Positions 1 to 7,430 of a stretch of DNA of 32,563 nucleotides are shown here, piece after piece (the first letter of the stretch is position 1; every line of letters starts with the position of its first letter). The notes under the pieces are model-generated. The model did not search any database. It was not told the DNA's origin and was given only the letters and a program-made list of their open reading frames with translations. Position numbers and translations under genes: made by a program. The DNA comes from a virus, in the IMG/VR virus record IMGVR_UViG_3300032249_000146, positions 1 through 32,563 of that record; one strand, 5' to 3'.

Positions 1-15
1 AATGTTAAGCCATGA
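1..15. repeat. Terminal direct repeat (left copy)
   Basis: The first 15 bases, AATGTTAAGCCATGA, are identical to the last 15 bases of the window (32549-32563). Collapsing the overlap joins an open reading frame without any frame change, so this is best read as the closure of a circular or circularly permuted phage map. It could instead be a short real terminal redundancy, but a gene crossing the join argues against a fixed physical end here. Confidence 0.85.
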
Positions 16-82
16 CAACAAAAAGCATTATATGTTTGGTGCGCTAGATGATGATATTTACCTTAATTGGAAAGCCCAATGA
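1..82 (+). CDS. C-terminal part of the gene spanning the sequence ends (hypothetical, 67 aa when joined)
   Basis: This is the 3' part of a small gene that begins at 32427 and continues here once the 15-base overlap is merged. Reading resumes at base 16, and the TGA at 80-82 is in frame. The C-terminal residues include HYMFGALDDDIYLNWKAQ. The stop overlaps the RusA start as ATGA (79-82), the usual coupling in this operon. No family recognised. It lies between a Ref-like HNH nuclease and a Holliday junction resolvase, so it probably belongs to the recombination module (inference). Confidence 0.75.
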   Translation, partial: MLSHDNKKHYMFGALDDDIYLNWKAQ

Positions 83-465
83 TTACATTAACCTTACCTT
101 GGCCTAGTTCTACTAATCACTCCCATCATTACGGCTCAGGTCGCAAATTCTTAAGCAAGTCTACTAAGTTATTTCGTGAAAAGGTGCAAGAAATTGTAAT
201 AGACGCAAAATGTGGCAAGATTGAGGGAAGGCTTGCTGTGTTTTACGCATTTTATCCACCAGACAAGCGTAGGCGTGATATTGGCAATTATGAAAAGCAG
301 GCTACAGATGCGTTAATGGAAGCAGGACTGTTTGATGACGATGAGCAGATAGACTTTATATGGTTAGTGCGTAGAGATGTAGTCAAGGGCGGCAAGTGCG
401 TAGTCGTGTTGGTCAAGCATGAAAACATAAGTGAGATACTTAATAACTATGAAGGGTATGTATGA
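79..465 (+). CDS. rusA: RusA-type Holliday junction resolvase
   Basis: A 128-residue protein of typical RusA length. The N terminus (ITLTLPWPSSTNH) matches the family's opening beta strand. The metal-binding core is visible as RRRDIGNYEKQATDAL (D67, N70, K73, D78) followed by an acidic DDDEQI stretch at 86-91, like the Asp cluster of RusA. RusA enzymes are dimeric endonucleases that resolve four-way DNA junctions, in phages often clearing branched DNA before packaging. A TTG lies in frame at 67, but the ATG at 79 overlaps the upstream stop (ATGA) and puts the conserved motif at the N terminus. It overlaps the next gene by 4 bp. The family assignment is strong; its in vivo role is inferred. 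Confidence 0.88.
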   Translation: MITLTLPWPSSTNHSHHYGSGRKFLSKSTKLFREKVQEIVIDAKCGKIEGRLAVFYAFYPPDKRRRDIGNYEKQATDALMEAGLFDDDEQIDFIWLVRRDVVKGGKCVVVLVKHENISEILNNYEGYV

Positions 466-791
466 TGGAAGCAGGCCGTGTTACCTATTACTTAGACCTG
501 TGGCGTGATTACATGCAACAAGATAGCCATAAGCTAGGATATAAATCAAAGTCTACAGGATTTAACACAGGTGGCATACACTCATTTGAGGACATGGCTG
601 ACGAAGTAGACCATGATGCAGCTAAAGTAGTTGACCAGGTAATAGATGACCTGCCTACAATGCAGAAGAACGCTTTGTACGTTGTTTACTTATCTCAGAA
701 GGCTACAATGGATACAAGAGTGCTAGAGTATTACTTTGATAGCGCATTGATGATGCTACAGAGAAAGCTGAAGGAAAAGAATTTGTATTAA
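462..791 (+). CDS. Antitermination protein Q-like regulator
   Basis: A 109-residue protein starting at tandem ATGs, overlapping the RusA stop. The opening (YYLDLWRDYMQQD) and the helical, acidic middle followed by LPTMQKNALYVVYL and a C-terminal LQRKLKEK helix resemble the short Q-like phage antiterminators, which have a sigma-region-4-like helix arrangement. Such proteins load on RNA polymerase paused at the late promoter so that it reads through the terminator downstream. The position supports this: the next rightward elements are a promoter (1384-1413) and a leader terminator (1482-1508) ahead of the packaging genes. Sequence similarity alone is weak, and a sigma-like or unrelated HTH protein is possible. 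Confidence 0.55.
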   Translation: MMEAGRVTYYLDLWRDYMQQDSHKLGYKSKSTGFNTGGIHSFEDMADEVDHDAAKVVDQVIDDLPTMQKNALYVVYLSQKATMDTRVLEYYFDSALMMLQRKLKEKNLY

Positions 792-1336
792 AATAAATAA
801 GCATACTGTTTCATATATTCAGCTATTTTTAATAACTCGGCTGGAGTTGCATCATTTTTAATTCTGTTTGCTCTCCAGCTAATTACTTGCACATTTCCTT
901 TTACGTATCCTTTAGATGGTACTATTTTATCAAAAGTAGGCCATCCATCTTTATGTCCAATATTAAAATAATCTAATTCGTTGCCAAGCATAGGGCAATG
1001 AGTAGGCCAATCAATCTCGCCAAATTCAACATCCCATTTAACGCCATTACGAACGCAATTAGCTTTTTTCATTCTAAACTTATGACGTTGCTCATGGTAA
1101 ATAGCAGAGCCATTTTTATCTCCCCATTTTAATTTCCATTTAACTTCTTTATCTACAGTTTGTTTCTTTTTGCCAATAAGTGTTTTATCAATATTAAGTT
1201 TTTTTAATATTTGTTCAATTCTTTGCTTGCTAACACCATAATGCTCTCCAATTTCACGCAAAGTTTTATATTTAGACCCCATTTTTAAAATATTTTCAAT
1301 TTCATTTTCCCACAATATCTTTGATTTAAAAGGCAT
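788..1336 (-). CDS. HNH-type (endonuclease VII-like) homing endonuclease with N-terminal HTH
   Basis: A 182-residue protein on the opposite strand from its neighbours, ending tail to tail with the Q-like gene (4 bp overlap). Residues 22-48 (YKTLREIGEHYGVSKQRIEQIL) form a helix-turn-helix. The nuclease part has C114-P-M-L-G, then FDKIVPSKGYVKGNV (135-149) and ISWRANRIK, a signature of free-standing phage HNH/endonuclease VII-like enzymes that cut DNA to spread their own gene. It has its own promoter (TTGACG, 17 bp, TACAAT) and an AGGAG ribosome site 8 bases before the ATG. It separates the antiterminator gene from its presumed target, which suggests a later insertion. The family is confident; homing is inferred. 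Confidence 0.85.
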   Translation of the reverse strand: MPFKSKILWENEIENILKMGSKYKTLREIGEHYGVSKQRIEQILKKLNIDKTLIGKKKQTVDKEVKWKLKWGDKNGSAIYHEQRHKFRMKKANCVRNGVKWDVEFGEIDWPTHCPMLGNELDYFNIGHKDGWPTFDKIVPSKGYVKGNVQVISWRANRIKNDATPAELLKIAEYMKQYAYLF

Positions 1337-1365
1337 TTTTATATTCTCCTAGACAATAATTTAAA

Positions 1366-1394
1366 ATTGTATCAGTTAGACAGTTGTGCGTCAA
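1366..1394 (-). promoter_or_regulatory. Leftward sigma70-type promoter for the HNH gene
   Basis: On the minus strand TTGACG is followed after exactly 17 bases by TACAAT, close to consensus. It lies 30 bases ahead of the HNH start codon and overlaps the rightward late promoter, so firing of the two could interfere. Confidence 0.65.
1370..1386. promoter_or_regulatory. Degenerate operator-like site in the divergent promoters
   Basis: The minus-strand reading CAACTGTCTAACTGATA matches 13 of 17 positions of the near-perfect palindrome at 27372-27388. It lies in the spacer of the HNH promoter and touches the -35 of the late promoter. It may bind the same repressor, or the similarity may be chance. 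Confidence 0.3.
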
Positions 1395-1413
1395 GATAGT
1401 TCTGTGGTAATAT
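1384..1413 (+). promoter_or_regulatory. Putative late promoter
   Basis: TTGTGC at 1384-1389 and TAATAT at 1408-1413 are separated by 18 bases. The -10 carries the extended TGG element directly upstream, which can compensate for a weak -35. It is followed by a leader of about 70 bases that ends in a terminator, then by the packaging and structural genes. This is the arrangement of a lambdoid late promoter that needs an antiterminator, here probably the product of 462-791. Confidence 0.6.
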
Positions 1414-1423
1414 ACGTCTTGCA

Positions 1424-1508
1424 GGTATAGTTGCGTCCAAAAGATTCATATACCGAGCTTCAACTCATCTCCGTGAGTCCTGGGTCACTTAAAACGTGGC
1501 CCTTTTTT
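1424..1508 (+). terminator. Structured late leader ending in an intrinsic terminator
   Basis: Three hairpins follow the late promoter: GGTATA/TATACC (1424-1429 with 1449-1454), ACTCA/TGAGT (1463-1467 with 1474-1478) and the terminator GGGTCAC-ttaaaac-GTGGCCC (1482-1502, one G-U pair) followed by six T. The first late gene has its AGGATA ribosome site only a few bases downstream, so late expression would need readthrough. The structure is read directly from the sequence; control by the Q-like protein is inferred. Confidence 0.75.
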
Positions 1509-1525
1509 ATTTATAGGATACGTAT

Positions 1526-1693
1526 ATGCCACCATACTCAGAAAGTCAGCATAAGCTCTTTGAAGCCGCTGCTCATTCGTCTGAAATAGCAAAGCGTGTA
1601 GGTATCCCACAAGAGCAAGCAAAGAAGATGGCATCAGAAGGTGTCAAGAAGAAAGACCCGAAGAAGCTAGCAATGGCTTTAATGAAATATTAA
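1526..1693 (+). CDS. Small basic hypothetical protein (55 aa)
   Basis: The first gene of the late operon, starting at an ATG preceded by AGGATACGTAT. The protein is lysine-rich and helical, with HKLFEAAAHSSEIAKRVGIP, then QAKKMASEGVKKKDPKKLA toward the C terminus. Small proteins of this general type with a KKDPKKLA-like tail are common next to phage terminase genes, but I know of no assigned function. DNA or terminase binding is possible from charge and position. Confidence 0.65.
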   Translation: MPPYSESQHKLFEAAAHSSEIAKRVGIPQEQAKKMASEGVKKKDPKKLAMALMKY

Positions 1694-1726
1694 CTATGGA
1701 GCGTAAGACAACTCTTATGTACATAT

Positions 1727-1975
1727 ATGGCAGAAGAAAAGAAACAAGCTGGTAGACCACTAGGAAGAAGACATCAAGATGACGTAAGAGCCAAGATACA
1801 GGCATCTCAAATCATCAATAGATTATATAGTGCGTTTGAAGGTAAAACAGAGCTTTCTGCTATACAAGTTAATATTGGTAAAACCTTACTAGACAAAGTG
1901 TTACCTGATTTGAAAGCTATTGAGCAAACAACAGAGCTATACGCTGAAGTGAATCAGTATTCATGGGAAGAATAG
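1727..1975 (+). CDS. Terminase small subunit-like protein
   Basis: An 82-residue protein directly upstream of, and overlapping by 13 bp, the terminase large subunit. The N-terminal AGRPLGRRHQDDVRAKI and the core SQIINRLYSAFEGKTELSAIQ, ending in LLDKVLPDLKAIE, match a family of short phage proteins found in front of TerL and treated as small terminase subunits, which recognise the packaging start site. It is short for a TerS and has no obvious separate HTH. No Shine-Dalgarno is visible near the ATG, so translation may depend on upstream coupling. The role is inferred from family resemblance and synteny. Confidence 0.65.
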   Translation: MAEEKKQAGRPLGRRHQDDVRAKIQASQIINRLYSAFEGKTELSAIQVNIGKTLLDKVLPDLKAIEQTTELYAEVNQYSWEE

Positions 1976-3294
1976 TAATCCCATATAAGCCACGTGAAGC
2001 CTTTGCCCCATTACATAATAGTAACAAGCGATGGAAGGTGGTAGTAGCGCATCGTAGAGCTGGCAAGACAGTAGCATGTATCAATCAGCTTATTAAAGAT
2101 GCAGTCACATCTAAACAGCTTAACTTTCGTGGTGCTTACATTGCACCTTTCTACAAGCAATCTAAATCAGTCGCATGGGATTACGTTAAACACTATACGA
2201 GGGTAATCGATGGCATTACAGTCAATGAGTCTGAGCTTCGTATCGACTTTAAGAACGGTGCTAGAATACAGTTGTTTGGTGCTGATAATGCCGATAGTCT
2301 GCGTGGCTTGTATTTTGATAGTATTATTTGTGACGAGTACGGTGATTGGAAGTCTACTGTTTTTCAGTATGTTGTACGCCCTGCTCTGGCTGACAGGCAA
2401 GGTAAAGCAATTATCATTGGTACTCCAAAAGGTAGGAATGGGTTTTGGGAAGTCTACGATAGAGCAACTCGCTCAGATGATTGGCTTGCGCTAAAGATAA
2501 CAGTAGATGAATCAGGCATATTGCCACAAGCTGAAATAGATTCACTAAAGCAAGAGCTATCAGAGGATGCGTGGCGACAAGAGATGGAGTGCGACTTTGA
2601 TGCTGCATTGCCTGGCGCTATATGGGGTCGTGAGCTTTATCAAGCAGAACAAGATGGTCGCATTACAGAGGTCGAGTACGATAGATATGCAGATGTTTAT
2701 ACTGCATGGGACTTGGGTTACTCAGACGATACAGCTATTTGGTTCTATCAAGTAGTACATGGTGAGGTTCACTTCATTGACTACTACAATGCTTCAGGCA
2801 AGTCTATTGACCATTACGCAGCACAAGTATTAAGCAAGCCTTACAAGTATAAGACACACTTCCTACCGCACGATGCTAGAGCTAAGACATTGGCCTCTGG
2901 TGGCAAATCTGTGATTGAGATGCTGGCTGAACACTTAAACATTAACAAGATGGCGATTACTCCTAGCTTGTCTATGCAAGATGGTATTCAAGCTACACGT
3001 CAGATGATGCCTAGAGCATGGTTTGATAAAGAGCGCTGTCATGATGGCATGGAAGCATTGAAACAGTATCAGCGTGAGTGGGATGACGATAAAAAGATGT
3101 TTAGAGATAAACCTAGACACGATTGGACATCACATGCTGCGGATGCTATGCGTTACGCTTCTATTAACTGGCGTGAAGAAGCCAAGCCTGTGGTAGAGGA
3201 AATACCAATTAGAGGCATATCAGTAGGACAGACAGATGTAACCCTTGACGAACTATGGGCATCTCAACCAAGAAAACAACCTAAGAGGATTTAA
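1963..3294 (+). CDS. terL: Terminase large subunit (TerL)
   Basis: A 443-residue DNA-packaging motor with both expected domains. ATPase: Walker A VVVAHRRAGKT (26-36), Walker B IICDE (121-125) and coupling motif IIIGTPKG (150-157). Nuclease (RNase H fold): acidic positions D250 in YTAWDLGYSDD, D304 in LPHDARAK and D394 in HAADAMRY. The protein pumps DNA into the prohead through the portal and cuts the concatemer. Its length and complete motif set suggest an intact gene. It overlaps TerS by 13 bp and is followed within 2 bp by the next gene. Confidence 0.96.
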   Translation: MGRIVIPYKPREAFAPLHNSNKRWKVVVAHRRAGKTVACINQLIKDAVTSKQLNFRGAYIAPFYKQSKSVAWDYVKHYTRVIDGITVNESELRIDFKNGARIQLFGADNADSLRGLYFDSIICDEYGDWKSTVFQYVVRPALADRQGKAIIIGTPKGRNGFWEVYDRATRSDDWLALKITVDESGILPQAEIDSLKQELSEDAWRQEMECDFDAALPGAIWGRELYQAEQDGRITEVEYDRYADVYTAWDLGYSDDTAIWFYQVVHGEVHFIDYYNASGKSIDHYAAQVLSKPYKYKTHFLPHDARAKTLASGGKSVIEMLAEHLNINKMAITPSLSMQDGIQATRQMMPRAWFDKERCHDGMEALKQYQREWDDDKKMFRDKPRHDWTSHAADAMRYASINWREEAKPVVEEIPIRGISVGQTDVTLDELWASQPRKQPKRI

Positions 3295-3295
3295 C

Positions 3296-3568
3296 ATGAA
3301 CTCAGTAATTACTGGTGGCTATAAGCTAATCACAGCAACAGGCAACGTAAGCCCTATCACTACAGACTTGCTAGGCATTTTTGTATCAGCAGCATCTAGC
3401 ACACCTACAATCACTATCTACGACTCAGCTACAACAACAACGACTGCTAAGGTAGTAGAAACATTTACACCTGTGGCTGCAACTTACTACACAATCCCTG
3501 CATCATTAGGTGCTGGCTTGTACATAGTAATTGGTGGAACTGTAAGCGCAACTGTATTCTTCGGTTAA
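3296..3568 (+). CDS. Hypothetical small structural protein (90 aa)
   Basis: The start is the ATG at 3296 after AAGAGGAT; a reading frame extends upstream into TerL but has no such ribosome site. The protein (MNSVITGGYKLITATG...) is rich in Thr, Ala, Val and Gly with an alternating pattern that suggests a beta-sandwich, ending VSATVFFG. It sits between terminase and portal, where small head decoration or connector-associated proteins occur. No family recognised, so any structural role is a guess. Confidence 0.65.
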   Translation: MNSVITGGYKLITATGNVSPITTDLLGIFVSAASSTPTITIYDSATTTTTAKVVETFTPVAATYYTIPASLGAGLYIVIGGTVSATVFFG

Positions 3569-3577
3569 GGATAACTC

Positions 3578-5758
3578 ATGGCTAAAGTATCAGAGGTGGC
3601 ATCAGAGGTACAAACGTACCTTGACATGTTTAGCCAATACGAGAAAGAGTTTGTTAAATGGGAAGGCCGTGTAGAAAAGATTGTTAGACGCTATCGTGAT
3701 GATAGAACAACAACGACTGCACAATCTCATTACAACATCTTATGGGCTAACGTACAAACACTTAAGTCTGCTACTTTTAGCCGTATGCCTAGACCTGACG
3801 TATCACGTAGACATAAAGACAATGACCCTGTAGCTCGTGTAGCATCAATGCTATTGGAACGTGCGCTAGACTTTGAGATTACACACACAACAGACTTTCA
3901 ACATGCGCTTGGTGCTTGTGTATCAGACCGCTTCTTAGGTGGTCGTGGCACGTCATGGATTCGCTATGAGCCTATCATTGAAACAGATGACCTGTTTGTA
4001 TCTGAAACAGAGATTGACTCTGATTCTGTATCTGAGTACCTAGACATTGAGCAAGCGCCTGTAGATTACGTTCATTGGCGTGACTTTGGACATCAATCAG
4101 CTCGCACATGGGATGAAGTAACTTGCGTATGGCGTAAAGTTTACATGACCCGTAAGATGCTACGTGAACGCTTTCCTGAAGATAAGTTTGGTGAGTTAGC
4201 TGACCGTATTCCATTAGATGCGTCACCAGATGAGCCACGTCAAAAGATGACTGAAGGCGTTACTAAACGTGCAATGATTTACGAAGTATGGGATAAAGAG
4301 GAAAAGTGCGTATATTGGATTAGCAAATCAATGGGCAAGATTCTTGATGAGCGTGATGACCCTCTAGAGCTAGAGGAGTTCTTCCCTTGTCCTAAGCCTA
4401 TGTATGCTACGCTAACTAACGAAACGCTAGTACCTGTACCTGATTACACATTGTATCAAGACCAGGCTAATGAGCTAGATGTATTGACTGACCGCATCAA
4501 AGGCTTGATTGACGCATTGAAGGTACGTGGCTTCTACGATGCTGCTAACCCTGACCTTAATCGTCTATTTACAGAGGGCGATAACAATACGCTTATTCCT
4601 GTCAAGAACTACGCAGCCTTCGCTGAAAAGGGTGGCTTGCAAGGTGCTGTAACATTCGTAGACTTAAACCCTATTGCATCAGCATTGAACGTAGCTTATC
4701 AAGCGATGGGTCAAGTTAAACAACAAATTTATGACATTACAGGCATCTCAGACATTATTCGTGGTGCGTCTGTGGCTTCTGAAACAGCTACTGCACAGCA
4801 AATCAAAGGTCAATACGCTACATTACGTCTAAAGACATACCAAGACGAAGTAGCTCGCTTTGCATCACAAATCCTACAAATTAAAGCACAGATTATCTGC
4901 CAACACTTTCAACCTGAAACCATCATTAAGATTGGTGGCGCAGAGTTATTGAGCCAAACAGACCAACAGTTAGTGCCACAAGCAATTGAGTTATTAAAAG
5001 ACAACCCTATGCGTACATTCCGTGTAGAAATTGCTACTGACTCTATGTTGTATGCTGACGAACAGCAAGAGAAGCAAGACCGTGTAGAGTTTATGCAAGC
5101 TACTGGTGCTTTCATTGAGAAGGCTATACAAGGCGCACAACAAGTTCCTGAGCTTACACCATTGCTTATGGATTTACTCAAGTTTGGGGTGCAAGGCTTC
5201 CGTGTAGGACGTACGCTTGAAGGTGAGTTTGATACGTTTGCTGACGCTGAGAAAGAAAAGCAAATGCAAAGGGCTTCACAACCACCAGCTCCACAACCAC
5301 CATCACCTGAAATGATTAAAGCGCAAGCTGACCAGCAGAAGATGCAGATGGAAGCGCAAATTAAGCAGATGGAAATGCAAGCAGAAGCTCAACGTGAAGC
5401 ACAACGCTTAGAGTTTGATAAATACAAGCTAGAGCTAGAAAACAACACTAAGGTGCTTATTGCTGAGATGGAAGCTAAAAAAGACCTTAAAACTACGTCA
5501 TTAAACATCAACTCTAAAAAGGTTGAAGACACGATGACAATGATTGATGAAAATGGTAATCAAGTAGCGCATCCTGCATTATCTGATTTAGTAGACGCTA
5601 TTAATCAAAATCTACAAATGATGACATCATCACAAATGCAAAATAATGAAATGTTATTGCAGCAACAAGAGATGGCGCATCAGCAATTGATTAACAATGT
5701 AAGCAGACCTAAACAAGTGGTTCGTGACGTTAATGGGAAGATTGTAGGAGTTCAATAA
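3578..5758 (+). CDS. Portal protein (P22-like, long form)
   Basis: A 726-residue protein immediately after TerL. The N terminus (YEKEFVKWEGRVEKIVRRYRDD, then HYNILWANVQTLKSATFSRMPRP) is typical of large podovirus portals, and a central ITGISDIIRGASVASETATAQQIKGQ-like region matches the portal stem and crown segment. Residues from about 570 onward are a Met/Gln/Glu-rich coiled coil, as in the barrel of P22-type portals. It forms the dodecameric ring through which DNA enters and leaves. The last ~60 residues, ending RDVNGKIVGVQ, are clearly repeated in the next gene. The start has the AAGGATAACTC site. TAATG overlap with the downstream gene. Confidence 0.92.
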   Translation: MAKVSEVASEVQTYLDMFSQYEKEFVKWEGRVEKIVRRYRDDRTTTTAQSHYNILWANVQTLKSATFSRMPRPDVSRRHKDNDPVARVASMLLERALDFEITHTTDFQHALGACVSDRFLGGRGTSWIRYEPIIETDDLFVSETEIDSDSVSEYLDIEQAPVDYVHWRDFGHQSARTWDEVTCVWRKVYMTRKMLRERFPEDKFGELADRIPLDASPDEPRQKMTEGVTKRAMIYEVWDKEEKCVYWISKSMGKILDERDDPLELEEFFPCPKPMYATLTNETLVPVPDYTLYQDQANELDVLTDRIKGLIDALKVRGFYDAANPDLNRLFTEGDNNTLIPVKNYAAFAEKGGLQGAVTFVDLNPIASALNVAYQAMGQVKQQIYDITGISDIIRGASVASETATAQQIKGQYATLRLKTYQDEVARFASQILQIKAQIICQHFQPETIIKIGGAELLSQTDQQLVPQAIELLKDNPMRTFRVEIATDSMLYADEQQEKQDRVEFMQATGAFIEKAIQGAQQVPELTPLLMDLLKFGVQGFRVGRTLEGEFDTFADAEKEKQMQRASQPPAPQPPSPEMIKAQADQQKMQMEAQIKQMEMQAEAQREAQRLEFDKYKLELENNTKVLIAEMEAKKDLKTTSLNINSKKVEDTMTMIDENGNQVAHPALSDLVDAINQNLQMMTSSQMQNNEMLLQQQEMAHQQLINNVSRPKQVVRDVNGKIVGVQ

Positions 5759-5946
5759 TGCACCCTTATGAAAGCTTAATTAATTCAGTTAATGAAAACA
5801 TGAGAGCAGCAATTGAAGCTCAACAGCAATCACATCAAAGTTTATTGGAACGTCAAGCTATGTTGCATAACAATCTAGTAGCTCATCTTAGCAAGCCTAA
5901 AGAGGTTATGCGTGATGATAACGGCAAAATAATTGGAGTTAAATAG
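5758..5946 (+). CDS. Paralogue of the portal C-terminal tail (62 aa)
   Basis: A small protein starting at the overlapping TAATG of the portal stop. Its 61 residues after Met align almost end to end with the portal's last 62 residues: both start with HP, carry a Gln-rich helix, then S[KR]PK[EQ]V.RD.NGKI.GV at the C terminus. This shows a tandem duplication of the portal tail that became a separate gene. It is predicted to be one amphipathic helix plus a short conserved C-terminal tail. It could add extra copies of a portal-tail element to the vertex or act as an assembly factor (inference). Confidence 0.75.
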   Translation: MHPYESLINSVNENMRAAIEAQQQSHQSLLERQAMLHNNLVAHLSKPKEVMRDDNGKIIGVK

Positions 5947-7257
5947 ATGGCATTAATTGTTAAAGACAGAGTATTAGAAAGCTCTACGACTAGTGGCACA
6001 GGTTCGTTTACGCTAACAGGCGCACAGACAGGCTATCAATCATTTGCTGCTATTGGTGACGGCAACGAAACTTATTACACTATTCAAGGCAAGAATCCTG
6101 ACGGCACGTTGACAGGCGAATGGGAAGTAGGCAGCGGCACTTATACAGCATCTGGCACGACACTATCTCGTGATTATGTATCGTCAAATAGTTTAGGCAC
6201 GTCAGGTTCTTTTGCTCAAATTGACTTTTCTTCTGGCGATAAAGATGTATTTGTTACCTATCCATCAGAATTCTCATTGCTTGGTTTTACAAGCTCAACT
6301 TCATCTACAGGCTCAGGTAGTGTTGTATTAAGCAGCAATTCATCATTTGATACAAACATTACAGTTAATGGAATAACATTAGGTAAAGGTTCAGGAACTG
6401 GTATTCGTAACGTAGCTTTTGGTAACTCAGCATTAAATGCAAACACAACGGGTGCTGATAACGTAGCCCTAGGTTACCAAGCAATGTTTTTAAATACTAC
6501 GGGAAACTATAACGTAGCTTTAGGTTTTGGAGCTATGGCGCAGACTACTACAGGAACAAATAATACTGCTGTAGGGCAAAGCACTTTACTCTATAACCGC
6601 ACTTGTATTGAAAACACAGCAGTAGGAGCTGGTGCGATTTACGCACTTACTAAAGGAACTAATCCACTACTTACTACAGGCAATTATAATTCAGCTTTGG
6701 GTGTAAATGCACTCTATGCAAACGCAGGTGATTACAATATTGGGGTTGGACATAGCGCAGGAAAAGAAATTACTACTGGCTCTTATAATGTTGTTATAGG
6801 TTCTTACGATGGTAATAGCGGTGGCTTAGATATTCGCACATCTAATAACAATGTTGTCTTATCAGATGGTCAAGGTAACATTAGACTGCGTATTAATTCT
6901 AGTGGTAATTTATCAGTAACAGGTGCAATTGTTAGCACTAGAATTACTCCTAGAGTATCAACAACAACGTCTAGCGCAACACCTACAATCAATACTGATA
7001 ACGTAGACCAATATGGCTTAACTGCACAAGCGGTTGACATTACATCATTTACTACAAATTTAAGTGGCACTCCTACAGATGGTCAAAAGTTATGGATTTA
7101 CATTGTAGGTACAGCAGCTAGAGCAATTACATGGGGTGCTTCTTTTGAATCATCTACAGCAACACTTCCAACAACAACAGTAACTACAAATCGTCTTGAT
7201 ATAGGCTTCGTATGGAACGTAGCTACATCTAAATGGCGATGCGTAGCGGTAGCATAG
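5947..7257 (+). CDS. Tail fibre / adhesin-like protein with YadA-head-type repeats
   Basis: A 436-residue protein. The N-terminal part (VKDRVLESSTTSGTGSFTLTGA, then GNETYYTIQG) is a common phage fibre opening that binds other virion parts. Residues about 150-290 carry repeated NVALG/NTAVG/NSALG motifs with TTG spacers, the left-handed beta-roll pattern of trimeric autotransporter adhesin heads (Hep_Hag type). The C-terminal ~100 residues form a beta-rich domain seen in other phage fibres (QKLWIYIVGTAARAITWG). It probably contributes to host binding. It lies unusually far forward, between portal and scaffold. ATG follows GGAGTTAAATAG. Confidence 0.8.
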   Translation: MALIVKDRVLESSTTSGTGSFTLTGAQTGYQSFAAIGDGNETYYTIQGKNPDGTLTGEWEVGSGTYTASGTTLSRDYVSSNSLGTSGSFAQIDFSSGDKDVFVTYPSEFSLLGFTSSTSSTGSGSVVLSSNSSFDTNITVNGITLGKGSGTGIRNVAFGNSALNANTTGADNVALGYQAMFLNTTGNYNVALGFGAMAQTTTGTNNTAVGQSTLLYNRTCIENTAVGAGAIYALTKGTNPLLTTGNYNSALGVNALYANAGDYNIGVGHSAGKEITTGSYNVVIGSYDGNSGGLDIRTSNNNVVLSDGQGNIRLRINSSGNLSVTGAIVSTRITPRVSTTTSSATPTINTDNVDQYGLTAQAVDITSFTTNLSGTPTDGQKLWIYIVGTAARAITWGASFESSTATLPTTTVTTNRLDIGFVWNVATSKWRCVAVA

Positions 7258-7265
7258 GATAAATC

Positions 7266-7430
7266 ATGGCAAATTGTGCAGTTATTCAAAATGGTGTATT
7301 GGTCAACATTATTGTGGCTGAAATCACAGATACTCCACCAGAAGGATGTATTTTAGTTGAGTTGCCTACTTACGATATTGGCTACACATGGGATGGTGTA
7401 CGCTTTAATCCACCAAAGGCTATTGAGTAA
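7266..7430 (+). CDS. Small fibre-associated protein (54 aa)
   Basis: The ATG follows AGGATAAATC, a 13-base start context (through ATG) identical to that of 21955-22119. The protein begins MANCAVIQNGVLVNIIVAE and ends GYTWDGVRFNPPKAIE. The C-terminal aromatic-W-[YD]-x-G-x-F-x-PP pattern is shared with the 54-residue protein after the second fibre and resembles the short W-Y-DG-F-P elements of phage fibre-assembly proteins. It sits between two fibre genes. It may be a fibre chaperone or tip subunit (inference). Confidence 0.7.
   Translation: MANCAVIQNGVLVNIIVAEITDTPPEGCILVELPTYDIGYTWDGVRFNPPKAIE

Noticed and set aside
1696-1755. 19-codon ATG frame between 1696 and TerS
   Set aside because: It overlaps the TerS start in another frame, has no conserved look and no clear ribosome site.
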